Shown piece by piece: positions 19,373-29,248 of a DNA stretch of 64,000 nucleotides. Positions within the stretch are counted from its first letter, which is position 1. Each line of letters begins with the position of its first letter. The notes under the pieces were generated by a model. The model was not told where the DNA came from, ran no database searches, and saw nothing but the letters and a program-made list of their open reading frames with translations. The position numbers were made by a program, and so were the translations under genes. The DNA is taken from positions 2,456,001 through 2,520,000 of the forward strand of contig NZ_RIBP01000004.1 in NCBI RefSeq assembly GCF_007273535.1. Direction: 5' to 3'. The stretch comes from Niallia circulans. GTDB lineage: Bacteria; Bacillota; Bacilli; Bacillales; Cytobacillaceae.

Positions 19373-19594
19373 TGCTATAATGCTATTGCTGGGCGGTATC
19401 ATAAGAACCGCACCATAAAAGGCAAGCAAAAAAAGTTAGATATTATAATGATGTATCTGCCTAGATCCAAACAAATTAGGACAAGGACAGAGGGATAAAA
19501 AATAAACAAGTAACAGTATCCTTCTATATTTTTTTAGAGGGATTTTTTTGCTTTTTTTACGATTCCCCTCTTCCAATCAAAGGAGGAAAAAGAA
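19373..19594 (+). promoter_or_regulatory. panB leader: extended -10 promoter and terminator/antiterminator switch
   Basis: An extended -10 TGCTATAAT at 19373-19381 can start a leader of about 200 bases before panB. TATCCTTCT (19517-19525) can pair downstream with AGAGGGAT (19536-19543), giving a terminator followed by seven T. It can instead pair upstream with the duplicated AGAGGGATA (19489-19497), which would destroy the terminator. A CCCCTCT at 19565-19571, just before the ribosome binding site, can also pair with AGAGGG. This is the layout of a transcription attenuator. The sensor is unknown; a GCGGT/ACCGC hairpin lies upstream near 19395-19415. Confidence 0.6.
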
Positions 19595-20428
19595 TTGAAA
19601 ACAACAAGCGATTTCATCAAGATGAAAAATACAGAGAAAATTAGCATGGTGACCGCATATGATTATCCGTCTGCCAAGCAGGCAGAGCTTGCAGGTTGCG
19701 ACATGCTGCTTGTCGGTGACTCTCTTGGCATGGTAGTGCTCGGCTATGAGTCTACTATTAATGTGACAATGGAGGATATGATTCATCATGGAAAAGCGGT
19801 CAGACGCGGGGCGAAAAATAGCTTTATCGTCATTGACATGCCCTTTATGAGCTATCATCTTTCAGACAGAGACACTTTACTAAATGCAGCAAGGCTTATC
19901 CAGGAAACAGGTGCAAATGCTGTCAAACTGGAAGGCGCAAATGATGTTTTTGATAAAATTCGATTGCTAACAAATGCAGGAATTCCGGTGATGGCACATC
20001 TTGGCTTAACACCCCAGTCTGTCGGTGTATTAGGTGGCTATAAAGTTCAAGGGAAAAGCAGGAAAGACGCTTTAGAATTGCTTGAGAATGTGAAGAAATG
20101 CGAAGAGGCAGGAGCATTCTCCGTCGTTTTAGAATGTATTCCAATGCAGCTTGCAAGAGAAGCAGCAAAAGCAATTGATATTCCTACTATAGGCATTGGA
20201 GCAGGTGCCGACACAGACGGTCAGGTTCTCGTCTACCATGACATTCTCACATATGGTGTCGACCGGGTTGCGAAATTTGTTAAGCAATACACAAATATAG
20301 ATGAGCCGATTGCACAGGCGCTTATAAAATATGTGCAAGAAGTAAAAACAGGGACATTTCCGGAAATAAAGCACAGCTATACAATGAATGAAGGCGTATT
20401 GGATGGCCTGTATGGAGGAAAACGATGA
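19595..20428 (+). CDS. panB: Ketopantoate hydroxymethyltransferase
   Basis: Adds a hydroxymethyl group from 5,10-methylene-THF to ketoisovalerate, the first committed pantothenate step. Motifs are [21 protein letters not shown] (quoted in part: [10 protein letters not shown]), [17 protein letters not shown], the metal-binding region and [14 protein letters not shown] near the C terminus. It starts at TTG with AAAGGAGGAAAA upstream, 277 residues. It overlaps panC by four bases. Confidence 0.96.
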   Translation: MKTTSDFIKMKNTEKISMVTAYDYPSAKQAELAGCDMLLVGDSLGMVVLGYESTINVTMEDMIHHGKAVRRGAKNSFIVIDMPFMSYHLSDRDTLLNAARLIQETGANAVKLEGANDVFDKIRLLTNAGIPVMAHLGLTPQSVGVLGGYKVQGKSRKDALELLENVKKCEEAGAFSVVLECIPMQLAREAAKAIDIPTIGIGAGADTDGQVLVYHDILTYGVDRVAKFVKQYTNIDEPIAQALIKYVQEVKTGTFPEIKHSYTMNEGVLDGLYGGKR

Positions 20429-21315
20429 AAGTTATTACAACGAAGGCAGAACTGCAGGAATTAACATTAAGTTTTAAGCAACAGCAAAAAACAATCGGAT
20501 TCGTACCAACGATGGGATTCTTACATGAAGGTCATCGTGCATTATTAAAGGAAGCGAGAAAAGAAAATGACATTCTAATCTTAAGTGTCTTTGTCAATCC
20601 GCTACAATTTGGTCCAAATGAAGACTTGGACTCGTATCCAAGAGATATAGAGCAGGATAAGCTTACAGCAAAGAATGAGGGTGTAGACTTTTTGTTTATG
20701 CCAGCAACAGAAGAAATGTATCCAAGCTCTCCTTCTGTCACAGTCCATGTGCAAAAAAGAGCAGATGTATTATGTGGCAGAACAAGACCGGGCCATTTTG
20801 ACGGTGTTGCGACCGTTTTAACTAAGCTGTTCCATCTTGTTCAGCCCGATAATGTTTACTTTGGAAAAAAAGATGCACAGCAAGTTGCTGTAGTTGATGG
20901 CTTAATACAGGATTTTCATTTTCCAATTACTCTTCATGCCGTTCAAACGGTCAGGGAAGAGGATGGACTTGCGAAGAGCTCAAGAAATGTGAAGCTGTCC
21001 CTTAATGAAAGGCAAGAAGCAGGCATCCTCTATCAAACACTATCCATGGCAAGAGAAGAGCTAATAAAGGGCAATCACGATGCCCAGGCTATTACGGATT
21101 CGTTAAGTAAAAGGATTGAGTCAAGTACGAGCGGTAAGGTTGATTATCTGGAAATCTTGACATATCCTGAGCTGCAAGAACCGAGCCAGTGGGAAGGTTC
21201 GTTTATCATTGCGGTGGCTGTCCGTTTTAATAACGCCAGATTAATTGATAATATTATCTTTGATTTAAACGAAATGGTTAGTGGAAAAGGAGCAAGCACA
21301 TGTTCCGAACAATGA
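20425..21315 (+). CDS. panC: Pantothenate synthetase
   Basis: Condenses pantoate with beta-alanine using ATP via a pantoyl-adenylate. The adenylation motif [16 protein letters not shown] (HIGH-like) is near residue 27. Further family motifs are [31 protein letters not shown] and YFGKKDAQQ. Length is 296 residues. It is the middle gene of panBCD and is overlapped at both ends. Confidence 0.97.
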   Translation: MKVITTKAELQELTLSFKQQQKTIGFVPTMGFLHEGHRALLKEARKENDILILSVFVNPLQFGPNEDLDSYPRDIEQDKLTAKNEGVDFLFMPATEEMYPSSPSVTVHVQKRADVLCGRTRPGHFDGVATVLTKLFHLVQPDNVYFGKKDAQQVAVVDGLIQDFHFPITLHAVQTVREEDGLAKSSRNVKLSLNERQEAGILYQTLSMAREELIKGNHDAQAITDSLSKRIESSTSGKVDYLEILTYPELQEPSQWEGSFIIAVAVRFNNARLIDNIIFDLNEMVSGKGASTCSEQ

Positions 21316-21683
21316 TGAATGGGAAAATCCATCGAGCTATAGTGACAGAAGCAAATTTGAATTATGTTGGCAGTATTACAATTGATGAGGACATCCTAGA
21401 TGCAGTGGATATGCTTCCAAATGAAAAGGTACAGATTGTTAACAATAATAATGGCGCTCGCCTGGAAACATATATCATTCCAGGAAAAAGGGGCAGTGGA
21501 ACGATCTGCCTGAATGGTGCAGCGGCAAGATTAGTGCATGTTGGTGATACAGTTATCATCATTTCCTATGCAGTTATGACAAATGAAGAAGCACATCATC
21601 ATAAACCAAAGGTTGCTATCATGGGCAAGAACAACCAGATTGCAGAACTGCTGAGCCAGGAGCCAGAAAAGACAATCATGTAA
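21300..21683 (+). CDS. panD: Aspartate 1-decarboxylase proenzyme
   Basis: A pyruvoyl enzyme making beta-alanine from aspartate for pantothenate. Self-cleavage occurs at Gly24-Ser25, visible as [10 protein letters not shown]. The proton-donor region [16 protein letters not shown] is present. Length is 127 residues. The start lies inside the end of panC with AAAGGAGC upstream. Confidence 0.97.
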   Translation: MFRTMMNGKIHRAIVTEANLNYVGSITIDEDILDAVDMLPNEKVQIVNNNNGARLETYIIPGKRGSGTICLNGAAARLVHVGDTVIIISYAVMTNEEAHHHKPKVAIMGKNNQIAELLSQEPEKTIM

Positions 21684-21690
21684 AGATAAG

Positions 21691-21762
21691 AGGCTTTTTG
21701 TTATAATTCTGCGCATTAGTAAAAGCTATTAATGCGTGAGAAGAGGAACAAAAAGCCTTTTT
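21691..21762 (+). terminator. Compound terminator after panD
   Basis: A perfect 12-bp outer stem (AGGCTTTTTGTT/AACAAAAAGCCT) encloses an inner CGCATTA/TAATGCG hairpin. A short T run follows. It closes panBCD. Confidence 0.8.
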
Positions 21763-21919
21763 GCTGCTTGTGTTAGCATTTCAAGTGGAAATGCACGCGG
21801 TGCAATACCGGATATAACACTTTTAAAGGTATTATTGGAGAATAAATATGCAGTATTTTCTTTTCCTTTTCTTGATTTTATGATACCGTTTGAATGACTG
21901 AAAGTTAGAGGTGGATGTA

Positions 21920-24700
21920 ATGGGGAATAAATATGTGGTGGTCGATTTGGAAACAAACGGGAATTCACCAAAAAAAGGAGATCGAATCATTCAGTTCGCG
22001 GCAGTCGTGATCGAGGATGGGAAAATAGTAGAGGAGTATTCCTCCCTGTTGAATCCTCTGCAGCCAATTTCTCCCTTTATAGAGGAACTGACTGGCATAA
22101 ATGATGAGATGGTGGAGTCGGCGCCATTATTTGATGAAATTGCAGAAAAGGTACATACCTTACTTAAGGATGCCTACTTTGTTGCACATAATGTAATGTT
22201 TGATCTGTCATTTTTGTCAGATGAATTGGAACAGGCCGGTTTTGAAGCGTTTTATGGACCGATCATTGACACGGTCGAAATGGCCAGAATTTTGTTTCCA
22301 ACAGCGGACAGCTATAAGCTGACAGATTTGGCAATTCAGGAAAACATCGAGCATGACCGTCCACATCAGGCTGATAGTGATGCGTATGTAACAGCAGAGC
22401 TGCTGCTTATTATGTTAAATAAAATAGAACAACTGCCTCTGCAAACAATTAGACAATTAGAAAGCTTAAGCGGTGCATTAAAAAGCGATCTTGACCAGCT
22501 GCTTGATCAAATAGCTACTAAACAGCAGAAAAAGAATTCTTTTCTGCGTGAAGGGCTGGAGATATACAGAGGGTTGGCGCTCAAACTAGAAGACACGGAA
22601 AAAGCTGCAAGAAAAGATCGGCAAGATTACATAGAGCTTAACGAACAAGACATTGAAAATAGAATGAGGCAAGTGTTGCCGAATTATGTGACAAGAGCTG
22701 GGCAGCAGGAAATGATTCAAGACGTTATCCATTGTTTTAATGGAAACACGCATGGGCTTATCGAGGCTGGAACGGGTATTGGCAAATCATTGGCCTATCT
22801 GCTTGGAGCAGCCTATTTTGCTAAAAAGGAAAAGAAGCAGATTGTTGTCAGCACCTTCACAACACAGCTGCAGGAACAGCTTACTCACAAGGATTTACCA
22901 ATTCTTGAAAGTATTCTTCCTTTTCCTATCATGTCTACTGTGCTGAAGGGAAGAAACCACTATATCAGCTTAGATAAGTTTGAGGTTTCTTTAATGGAGC
23001 AGGATGACAACTACGATATCGTGTTAACGAAAATGCAAATTTTAATTTGGCTGACAGAAACGCAGACAGGCGATAAAGATGAACTGAATCTGTCGAGCGG
23101 GGGACTTAAGTTTTGGCATAAGATAAAAAACGACGGCAACTTTTCCTTGCCCTTTTCGAAAGAATGGGCGCCAAAGGATTTTTACAGACGGACAAGAAAT
23201 GCGGCACAAAAGGCAGATATTATCATCACAAATCATGCATTAATGCTTAATAATCTTACAGCAGACAAGGGGCTTCTGCCTAATTATGAATATGCGATCA
23301 TTGATGAAGGACATCATTTTGAAAAAAATGCCATAAAGCATTTTGGGCATCAGTTTTCCTATGTCAGCGCAAAGCTTAGCTTCCAAGCTATTGGAACATA
23401 CGAGCAGAAACAGCTGCTTTATAAGCTGCTCTCCAATTTTGATGTGGTTCATGACGAAAAAAACAAGCTGAACAGATTGATAGCAGATTTGCTATTGGAG
23501 CTTGATGAGCTGTTTAGAACGATCTTAAGATATGTGAAAAGGACCGCAAATAAGTCCTCTAGTAAAGCAAGCATTCGGATTAAAAGAGATGGGTCTATTC
23601 AGTGGAATCAAATCGAAATTGTCGCAGAGCGATTTATTTTTTTACTGAAGGATTGTAAAAACGCGCTTGTACAATCACTTGAAGCCTTTTATGGAAGTAC
23701 AGATATCTCTTCACTTCCTACGAATCAAGTGATGGCAGCGGACAGAATCAAAGGAATTCTTGACGAGTGGGATAAATTATTGCTGACATTGCGCCATATT
23801 TTTCTGCGAGAGGAAGAAAATATAACTTGGCTTGAGCTAGATTGGAAGAGCTTTCCTCATCAAGCAGTGCTTTACGCCCAGCCCCATTCCGTGTCAGAGC
23901 TGCTGTTACAGCATTTGTTCGCAAAAAAGAAAAGTGTTGTGTTTGCGTCTGCAACATTAACTGTAAATAACAGTTTTGATTATTATGTTAAGGCATTAGG
24001 GCTTGCTGAAATAAACCATGTAGAAAAGCAGATTCCTTCTCCGTTTCAATATGATAAGCAGGTCAGGCTGATCGTACCAGATGATGTGCCGGAGATTAAT
24101 AATGTGCCGCTTGATGAGTATATAAAGGCAGTCACAGGACATATTGTGTCAATCGCCCAGGCAACCAGCGGACGTATGTTGATTTTGTTCACATCAAATG
24201 AAATGCTGAAGAAAACATATGAGCTTATAAAAGAAAAAGGAAGCCTTCCTGATTATGCTATTCTTGCACAAGGCATTACGACTGGAAGCAGAATGAGGCT
24301 GACAAGAAACTTTCAGCGATACGATAAAGCCATCCTTCTTGGCACGAACAGCTTTTGGGAGGGTATAGATATTCCAGGTGAAGATTTGACCTGTTTAATT
24401 ATTGTCAGGCTGCCATTCTCTTCACCGGATGAGCCTTTGAATGAAGCCAAAAACGAACGCATCAAAGCATTGGGAGGCAATCCGTTCCTTGAAAACAGCT
24501 TGCCTGAAGCGGTACTGCGCTTCAAGCAAGGCTTCGGCAGACTGATTCGGACTGAAACAGATAAAGGATTCATTGTGATACTTGATAGAAGGATTTTGAC
24601 AACAACTTATGGGGAGACGTTTTTGAAATCAATTCCCCATGTGCCGTTGATTAGAAAGAAACTCAATGATATTGAATTTTTTATTAAGGAATGGATTTAA
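21920..24700 (+). CDS. dinG: DinG: DEDDh exonuclease fused to superfamily 2 helicase
   Basis: A 926-residue protein with an N-terminal DnaQ-like 3'-5' exonuclease domain (VVDLETNGNSPKKGD; DEDDh fold, about residues 5-165). A DinG/XPD-type helicase follows, with Walker A EAGTGIGKSLAYLLG, motif II IIDEGHHFE, FASATLT and a motif VI region with FGRLIRTETDKG. It probably trims or unwinds DNA or RNA-DNA structures during repair. An in-frame GTG at 21911 belongs to the ribosome binding site AGAGGTGG, so ATG 21920 is chosen. I found no LexA box upstream. Confidence 0.94.
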   Translation: MGNKYVVVDLETNGNSPKKGDRIIQFAAVVIEDGKIVEEYSSLLNPLQPISPFIEELTGINDEMVESAPLFDEIAEKVHTLLKDAYFVAHNVMFDLSFLSDELEQAGFEAFYGPIIDTVEMARILFPTADSYKLTDLAIQENIEHDRPHQADSDAYVTAELLLIMLNKIEQLPLQTIRQLESLSGALKSDLDQLLDQIATKQQKKNSFLREGLEIYRGLALKLEDTEKAARKDRQDYIELNEQDIENRMRQVLPNYVTRAGQQEMIQDVIHCFNGNTHGLIEAGTGIGKSLAYLLGAAYFAKKEKKQIVVSTFTTQLQEQLTHKDLPILESILPFPIMSTVLKGRNHYISLDKFEVSLMEQDDNYDIVLTKMQILIWLTETQTGDKDELNLSSGGLKFWHKIKNDGNFSLPFSKEWAPKDFYRRTRNAAQKADIIITNHALMLNNLTADKGLLPNYEYAIIDEGHHFEKNAIKHFGHQFSYVSAKLSFQAIGTYEQKQLLYKLLSNFDVVHDEKNKLNRLIADLLLELDELFRTILRYVKRTANKSSSKASIRIKRDGSIQWNQIEIVAERFIFLLKDCKNALVQSLEAFYGSTDISSLPTNQVMAADRIKGILDEWDKLLLTLRHIFLREEENITWLELDWKSFPHQAVLYAQPHSVSELLLQHLFAKKKSVVFASATLTVNNSFDYYVKALGLAEINHVEKQIPSPFQYDKQVRLIVPDDVPEINNVPLDEYIKAVTGHIVSIAQATSGRMLILFTSNEMLKKTYELIKEKGSLPDYAILAQGITTGSRMRLTRNFQRYDKAILLGTNSFWEGIDIPGEDLTCLIIVRLPFSSPDEPLNEAKNERIKALGGNPFLENSLPEAVLRFKQGFGRLIRTETDKGFIVILDRRILTTTYGETFLKSIPHVPLIRKKLNDIEFFIKEWI

Positions 24701-24807
24701 TGCTTTTCGTCTTGTGTTAAAATAATAGACGAAATATACAAGTAGTCCGTATACTAAGGATTAGAAAGTCTTAGTAACTAAAAAAACATAAACAAAGAAG
24801 TGATAAA

Positions 24808-25281
24808 ATGAAAAAGTGGATTTGGTCTTTTGCCGGTCTTGTCGTGATTGTGCTGAGCTTTGTCGTCTATACATATGTAACAGCATATAAGCCTGTATCA
24901 AAGGCGGAAGTGACCGCAGAAAAAATCGCAAAAGAAGAAGCTGGGGTTGTAAGTATTGATAAATTTTCGCTTTATAACGGTAATGATAGCTACTATGTTG
25001 TAGAGGGGAAAAACAAGGATAAAGAAGATGTAATTGTTTGGATTGAAGAGAAGACCCATGGTGTTACGGTTGAGAACAAAAAAGATGGGCTGACAAAACA
25101 AGCGGTTATTAATAAAATATCAGCGGAGAGAGAACTCAAAGAAATTAACACTGTCCGACTTGGAATGCTTGAGGGGATTCCTGTGTGGGAAGTATACGCA
25201 CATACCGATGATGATTTAATAAATTATTTTTATTTTGACTTTGAAACAGGAGAATTACTTAGAAATATTGAAAATATTTAG
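24808..25281 (+). CDS. ypmB: Membrane-anchored DUF5590 protein YpmB
   Basis: A 157-residue protein with one N-terminal transmembrane helix (WIWSFAGLVVIVLSFVVYTYV). The extracytoplasmic domain has two PepSY/cystatin-like halves (KAEVTAEKIAKEEAGVV; YFDFETGELLRNI at the end). The function is unknown. It lies between dinG and aspB as in B. subtilis; the small gene ypmA expected between dinG and ypmB is not visible. Confidence 0.88.
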   Translation: MKKWIWSFAGLVVIVLSFVVYTYVTAYKPVSKAEVTAEKIAKEEAGVVSIDKFSLYNGNDSYYVVEGKNKDKEDVIVWIEEKTHGVTVENKKDGLTKQAVINKISAERELKEINTVRLGMLEGIPVWEVYAHTDDDLINYFYFDFETGELLRNIENI

Positions 25282-25396
25282 ACAGATGCTAACCCAAGCA
25301 TCTATAATTTAATCATCCTGACCGACTCTGTTTTGTCAGAGTCTCGCTGGAATATATCGAATTATTCGGAGAATGGATATTTGGAGGAGAAAAACA

Positions 25397-26599
25397 ATGA
25401 ATGTTCAATTAGCAAAAAGAGTCAATGCGTTAACACCATCAACAACTCTTGCGATTACAGCAAAAGCAAAATCCTTGAAAGAAGAGGGGCATGATGTAAT
25501 CGGTCTGGGGGCAGGCGAACCAGATTTTAATACTCCTCAAAATATCATTGATGCTGCTGTAATAAGCATGAATGAAGGTCATACAAAGTATACGCCGGCA
25601 GCAGGTTTGCCGCTTTTGAAAAAGGCAATTATTAATAAGCTTCAAAAAGATCAGGGTCTTGCTTATGAACCTAATCAAATCATCGTTACAAATGGTGCAA
25701 AGCACGGTTTGTATACTTTATTCCAAGTGCTGTTAGATGAGGGCGATGAAGTCATTATTCCTATCCCTTACTGGGTAAGCTATCCGGAGCAAGTAAAGCT
25801 TGCTGATGGTGTGCCAGTGTATGTGGATGGACTGGAAGAGAATGAATTCAAAATTACTCCTGATCAGCTAAAATCAGCCATTACTGCAAAAACAAAAGCA
25901 GTTATCATTAATTCACCAAGCAATCCGACAGGTATGATTTATACGAAAGAAGAATTACTTGCACTTGGAGAAATTTGTCTTGAGCATAATGTTCTGATTA
26001 TTTCAGATGAAATATATGAAAAGTTAGTCTATGGGGAAAATGAGCATGTTTCCATTGCTTCGCTTTCACCGGAGCTTAAAGAAGCTACAATCGTTATTAA
26101 CGGTGTGTCTAAATCACACAGCATGACAGGTTGGCGCATTGGCTATGCTGCAGGAAACAAAGCGATTATATCTGCGATGACGAACCTTGCAAGCCATAGC
26201 ACTTCTAACCCGACAACACCTTCCCAGTATGCAACAATTGAGGCATATGAGGGACCACAGGATTCTGTTGAGGAAATGAAGGGCGCATTCAGCCAAAGGC
26301 TTGATATAATTCATCAGAAATTGAATGCTATTCCCGGTGTAACCTGCCTTAAGCCAAAAGGAGCTTTCTATTTATTCCCGAATGTGGAGAAGGCTGTGAA
26401 ATTGACAGGGTACGCAGATACAGATGAATTTGTAAGTGCCCTGCTTGAAGAAGCTCTTGTAGCTGTTATTCCAGGCTCTGGTTTCGGTGCGGACAATTAT
26501 ATTCGTTTATCTTATGCAACAAGCTTGGAGCTGCTTGAAAAAGCAGTGAGCAGAATTCATCAATTTGTTGAAAGCAAAGCAGCAAAAGAGACAGTATAA
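25397..26599 (+). CDS. aspB: Aspartate aminotransferase AspB
   Basis: A PLP-dependent aminotransferase (class I, gamma subgroup) interconverting aspartate and oxaloacetate. Motifs are GLGAGEPDFNTPQNI, TPAAGLPLLKKAI, NSPSNPTGMIYTKEEL, ISDEIYEKLVYG and the PLP-lysine segment VSKSHSMTGWRIGYA with Lys at about 239. TTGGAGGAG before the ATG at 25397 sets the start (400 residues). asnS follows; the aspB product feeds asparagine-related metabolism. Confidence 0.95.
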   Translation: MNVQLAKRVNALTPSTTLAITAKAKSLKEEGHDVIGLGAGEPDFNTPQNIIDAAVISMNEGHTKYTPAAGLPLLKKAIINKLQKDQGLAYEPNQIIVTNGAKHGLYTLFQVLLDEGDEVIIPIPYWVSYPEQVKLADGVPVYVDGLEENEFKITPDQLKSAITAKTKAVIINSPSNPTGMIYTKEELLALGEICLEHNVLIISDEIYEKLVYGENEHVSIASLSPELKEATIVINGVSKSHSMTGWRIGYAAGNKAIISAMTNLASHSTSNPTTPSQYATIEAYEGPQDSVEEMKGAFSQRLDIIHQKLNAIPGVTCLKPKGAFYLFPNVEKAVKLTGYADTDEFVSALLEEALVAVIPGSGFGADNYIRLSYATSLELLEKAVSRIHQFVESKAAKETV

Positions 26600-26610
26600 T
26601 ACAAAAGATG

Positions 26611-26638
26611 CGGCAAGCGGAGTCTTGCCGTTTTTTTT
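26611..26638 (+). terminator. Terminator after aspB
   Basis: CGGCAAG/CTTGCCG form a stem with a CGGAGT loop and eight following T. It separates aspB from asnS. Confidence 0.92.
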
Positions 26639-26686
26639 ATTGTAAGAACAGAATTTTCTCAAAATGCGCTCCTGTTTGCGATTATG

Positions 26687-26715
26687 TTGATTGTGATACT
26701 TAAGAAGGGTATAAT
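26687..26715 (+). promoter_or_regulatory. Sigma-A promoter of asnS
   Basis: TTGATT (26687-26692) and TATAAT (26710-26715) are separated by exactly 17 bases. The predicted leader to asnS is about 190 bases. I see no T-box GGGTGG-type element in it. A short hairpin AGTCA/TGACT followed by eight T (26811-26832) overlaps a small reading frame. Confidence 0.7.
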
Positions 26716-26819
26716 GTAATGATAGATAGCAAGTGAAAATTATGTAGAAAAAAGATTTCTTATCTGCAAAAAAATGTTGCTTTTTTAGCAATACTGCCTT
26801 GAAGGGAAGGAGTCAAATT

Positions 26820-26855
26820 ATGACTTTTTTTTCTTTTAAAAAAAGGTTTGATTAA
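26820..26855 (+). CDS. Possible 11-codon leader peptide upstream of asnS
   Basis: An ATG at 26820 has an excellent ribosome binding site (GGGAAGGAG, seven-base spacing) and opens a frame of 11 codons, M-T-F-F-S-F-K-K-R-F-D. Four of the 11 are phenylalanine. It ends 55 bases before the asnS start and its beginning overlaps a small terminator-like hairpin. This may be a regulatory leader peptide; the Phe content does not fit a simple asparagine-sensing attenuator, so the role is open. Confidence 0.35.
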   Translation: MTFFSFKKRFD

Positions 26856-26909
26856 GGCTTTGCTATTACATATAAAATTTTGATTTTATCGGTTTTGGAG
26901 GAGTATATT

Positions 26910-28205
26910 GTGATTAAATCAACTATAGCTGAATTACCTAAACATGTTGATAAAGAAGTAAAAATCGGCGCTTGGATTGCCAATAAACGTTCAAGTGGAA
27001 AAATCGCGTTTTTACAGCTGCGTGACGGTACTGGATTTGTACAAGGTGTAGTCGTAAAAAGTGATGTGCCAGAAGAAGTTTTTCAAGCAGCTAAATCTGT
27101 AACACAGGAATCTTCCGTTTATGTGACTGGAAAGGTGCAAACAGACGAGCGTTCTCCATTCGGATACGAGCTTCTTGTATCAAGTGTTGAAGTGATCCAT
27201 GCATCTGTCGACTATCCAATCACACCAAAAGAACACGGCACAGAATTTTTGATGGATAATCGTCATCTGTGGCTTCGTTCTAAACGCCAGCATGCGGTTA
27301 TGAAGATTAGAAATGAAATCATCCGTGCGACATATCAGTTCTTTAATGAAAATGGTTTTGCGAAGGTGGATCCGCCAATTTTAACAGGCAGCGCACCTGA
27401 AGGAACAACAGAGTTATTTGCAACAAAGTATTTTGATGAGGATGCATACTTGTCTCAAAGCGGACAGCTTTATATGGAAGCTGCTGCAATGGCATTAGGA
27501 AAGGTTTTCTCCTTTGGTCCGACATTCCGTGCGGAAAAATCGAAAACTCGCCGTCACTTGATTGAATTCTGGATGATTGAGCCGGAAATGGCTTTCTATG
27601 AATTTGAAGATAATCTTGTAGTTCAAGAAGAGTATGTTTCCTTTATTGTTCAATCTGTTCTAACTAATTGTCAGCTTGAATTAAAAACATTAGGAAGAGA
27701 TTTGTCCAAGCTTGAGCAAATTAAAGCACCATTCCCGCGAATCAGCTATGATGACGCTATTAGCTTGCTTCATGAAAAAGGCTTTGATGATATTCAATGG
27801 GGAGATGATTTTGGGGCTCCGCATGAAACAGCAATTGCAGAAACATACGATAAGCCTGTGTTCATTACGCATTACCCAACTTCATTAAAGCCATTCTATA
27901 TGCAGCCAGACCCGAACAGGGATGATGTTGTTTTATGTGCTGACTTGATTGCACCTGAAGGCTATGGTGAAATTATCGGCGGTTCTGAACGTATTCACGA
28001 CATGGACTTGCTTGAACAGCGTGTACAGGAGCATCAATTGGATGCAGAAACATATAAATGGTATTTAGAGCTTCGTAAATATGGCTCTGTTCCACATTCA
28101 GGCTTTGGATTAGGCTTGGAAAGAACAGTTGCTTGGATTAGCGGTGTGGAACATGTTAGAGAAACAATTCCATTCCCAAGATTGCTGAACCGTTTGTACC
28201 CATAA
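26910..28205 (+). CDS. asnS: Asparaginyl-tRNA synthetase
   Basis: A class IIb aminoacyl-tRNA synthetase charging tRNA-Asn. An OB-fold anticodon domain comes first ([20 protein letters not shown], quoted to 20 residues). The catalytic core follows with [18 protein letters not shown], motif 2 [20 protein letters not shown] (20 residues) and motif 3 [13 protein letters not shown]. The GTG at 26910 has GGAGGAG six bases upstream and gives the family N terminus (431 residues); the earlier in-frame ATT/ATA region upstream is non-coding. Confidence 0.96.
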   Translation: MIKSTIAELPKHVDKEVKIGAWIANKRSSGKIAFLQLRDGTGFVQGVVVKSDVPEEVFQAAKSVTQESSVYVTGKVQTDERSPFGYELLVSSVEVIHASVDYPITPKEHGTEFLMDNRHLWLRSKRQHAVMKIRNEIIRATYQFFNENGFAKVDPPILTGSAPEGTTELFATKYFDEDAYLSQSGQLYMEAAAMALGKVFSFGPTFRAEKSKTRRHLIEFWMIEPEMAFYEFEDNLVVQEEYVSFIVQSVLTNCQLELKTLGRDLSKLEQIKAPFPRISYDDAISLLHEKGFDDIQWGDDFGAPHETAIAETYDKPVFITHYPTSLKPFYMQPDPNRDDVVLCADLIAPEGYGEIIGGSERIHDMDLLEQRVQEHQLDAETYKWYLELRKYGSVPHSGFGLGLERTVAWISGVEHVRETIPFPRLLNRLYP

Positions 28206-28221
28206 TATAAAAAACTGATAA

Positions 28222-28275
28222 GGGCAGAATGCATCTATTGAATCATTAAGATTATATATGCATTCTCCCTTTCCT
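28222..28275 (+). terminator. Terminator-like hairpin after asnS
   Basis: AGAATGCAT (28226-28234) pairs with ATGCATTCT (28258-28266), extended by GGG/CCC, followed by a broken T run. Confidence 0.65.
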
Positions 28276-28382
28276 TTTGTCTGTTATTAGGAAGCAAAAT
28301 CCAAAATATTTCCTTCAATTGCCTGTGAATCCATGATACAAGCAATCTAATGAATTTGGTATACTAGATTAGAGGTGTTTAT

Positions 28383-29087
28383 ATGAATAAATCAGTAATG
28401 TTAAAATGGCTTCAAGAAGGAAACATCCATATTCCAACCACACTTCTAACCCATTATCACACACTTAAACTTAATGAAAAGGAACTAGTTCTTTTGCTCC
28501 AAGTTCTAGCTTTTTTGGACAAAGGCAAGGAATTTCCTACCCCTTCTGAAATTGCCGCAAATATGTCCATAGACTCAGTTGAATGCCATGAATTGTTAAG
28601 CCAGCTTATTCGTCGGGGCTATATTACGATTATTGATGGTGTTAATGAATTTGGCATCCGCTTTGAACGATATTCTATTGACCCACTTTGGGAAAAATTA
28701 ATTGATCAATATATAGCGGCAGACAGAAAAGAAGAAGTAGAAGTCGACCATAAAAAAGAAACTGACTTATATACATGCTTTGAACAGGAATTTGGCAGAC
28801 CGCTGTCTCCATTTGAAATTGAAACATTAGGAATGTGGCTTGACGATGATCATCATGATACAGTCATCATTAAAGCTGCTTTAAAAGAGGCAGTTATCTC
28901 CGGTAAGCTGAACTTCCGTTATATTGACAGGATATTATTCGAATGGAAAAAGAATGGAATTAAAACGATTGAACAGGCACAGAATCATGGAAAGAAATTC
29001 CGTTCCTATCAAGGAAGTAATAAGGAGCAAGAGCCAGAGGCACCAAAAACAATATCCGTGCAATTTTATAATTGGCTGGAGCAGTAA
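28383..29087 (+). CDS. dnaD: DNA replication initiation protein DnaD
   Basis: A primosomal protein acting with DnaB and DnaI to remodel DNA and load the replicative helicase in Firmicutes. The N-terminal DDBH1 winged-helix domain (LTHYHTLKLNEKELVLLLQ, TPSEIAANMSID) covers about residues 1-110. The C-terminal DDBH2 domain (FEQEFGRPLSPFEIETL, RYIDRILFEWKKNGIKT with the YxxxIxxxW pattern) follows. Length is 234 residues. It is upstream of nth as in B. subtilis. Confidence 0.95.
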   Translation: MNKSVMLKWLQEGNIHIPTTLLTHYHTLKLNEKELVLLLQVLAFLDKGKEFPTPSEIAANMSIDSVECHELLSQLIRRGYITIIDGVNEFGIRFERYSIDPLWEKLIDQYIAADRKEEVEVDHKKETDLYTCFEQEFGRPLSPFEIETLGMWLDDDHHDTVIIKAALKEAVISGKLNFRYIDRILFEWKKNGIKTIEQAQNHGKKFRSYQGSNKEQEPEAPKTISVQFYNWLEQ

Positions 29088-29090
29088 AAA

Positions 29091-29167
29091 AGAAAAAGGG
29101 GGCTGTTGGAATTCTCTTTTCCTATTGTAGTGTAAGGAGAAGGGCGTGGCAGTCTCTTCTTTTTTTA
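29091..29167 (+). terminator. Compound hairpin between dnaD and nth
   Basis: An outer arm (29091-29105) pairs, with several G-U pairs, with 29150-29164. An inner CTCTTTTCCT (29114-29123) pairs with AGGAGAAGGG (29135-29144). Seven T or more follow. It is likely a terminator of unusual two-tier shape. Confidence 0.55.
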
Positions 29168-29248
29168 TAAGAAAAAATAGTAGAAATTATCTATAGCCAA
29201 AGAGTTGAGTTGCTTCTTTGGAAAAACTAGCAAAAAGGGCTGAAGAAA

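Noticed and set aside
21760..21910. LexA box upstream of dinG
   Set aside because: I looked for GAAC-N4-GTTC-like sequence and found none.
26716..26909. T-box riboswitch in the asnS leader
   Set aside because: The conserved GGGTGGnACCGCG-type antiterminator sequence is absent and the terminator stem is short.
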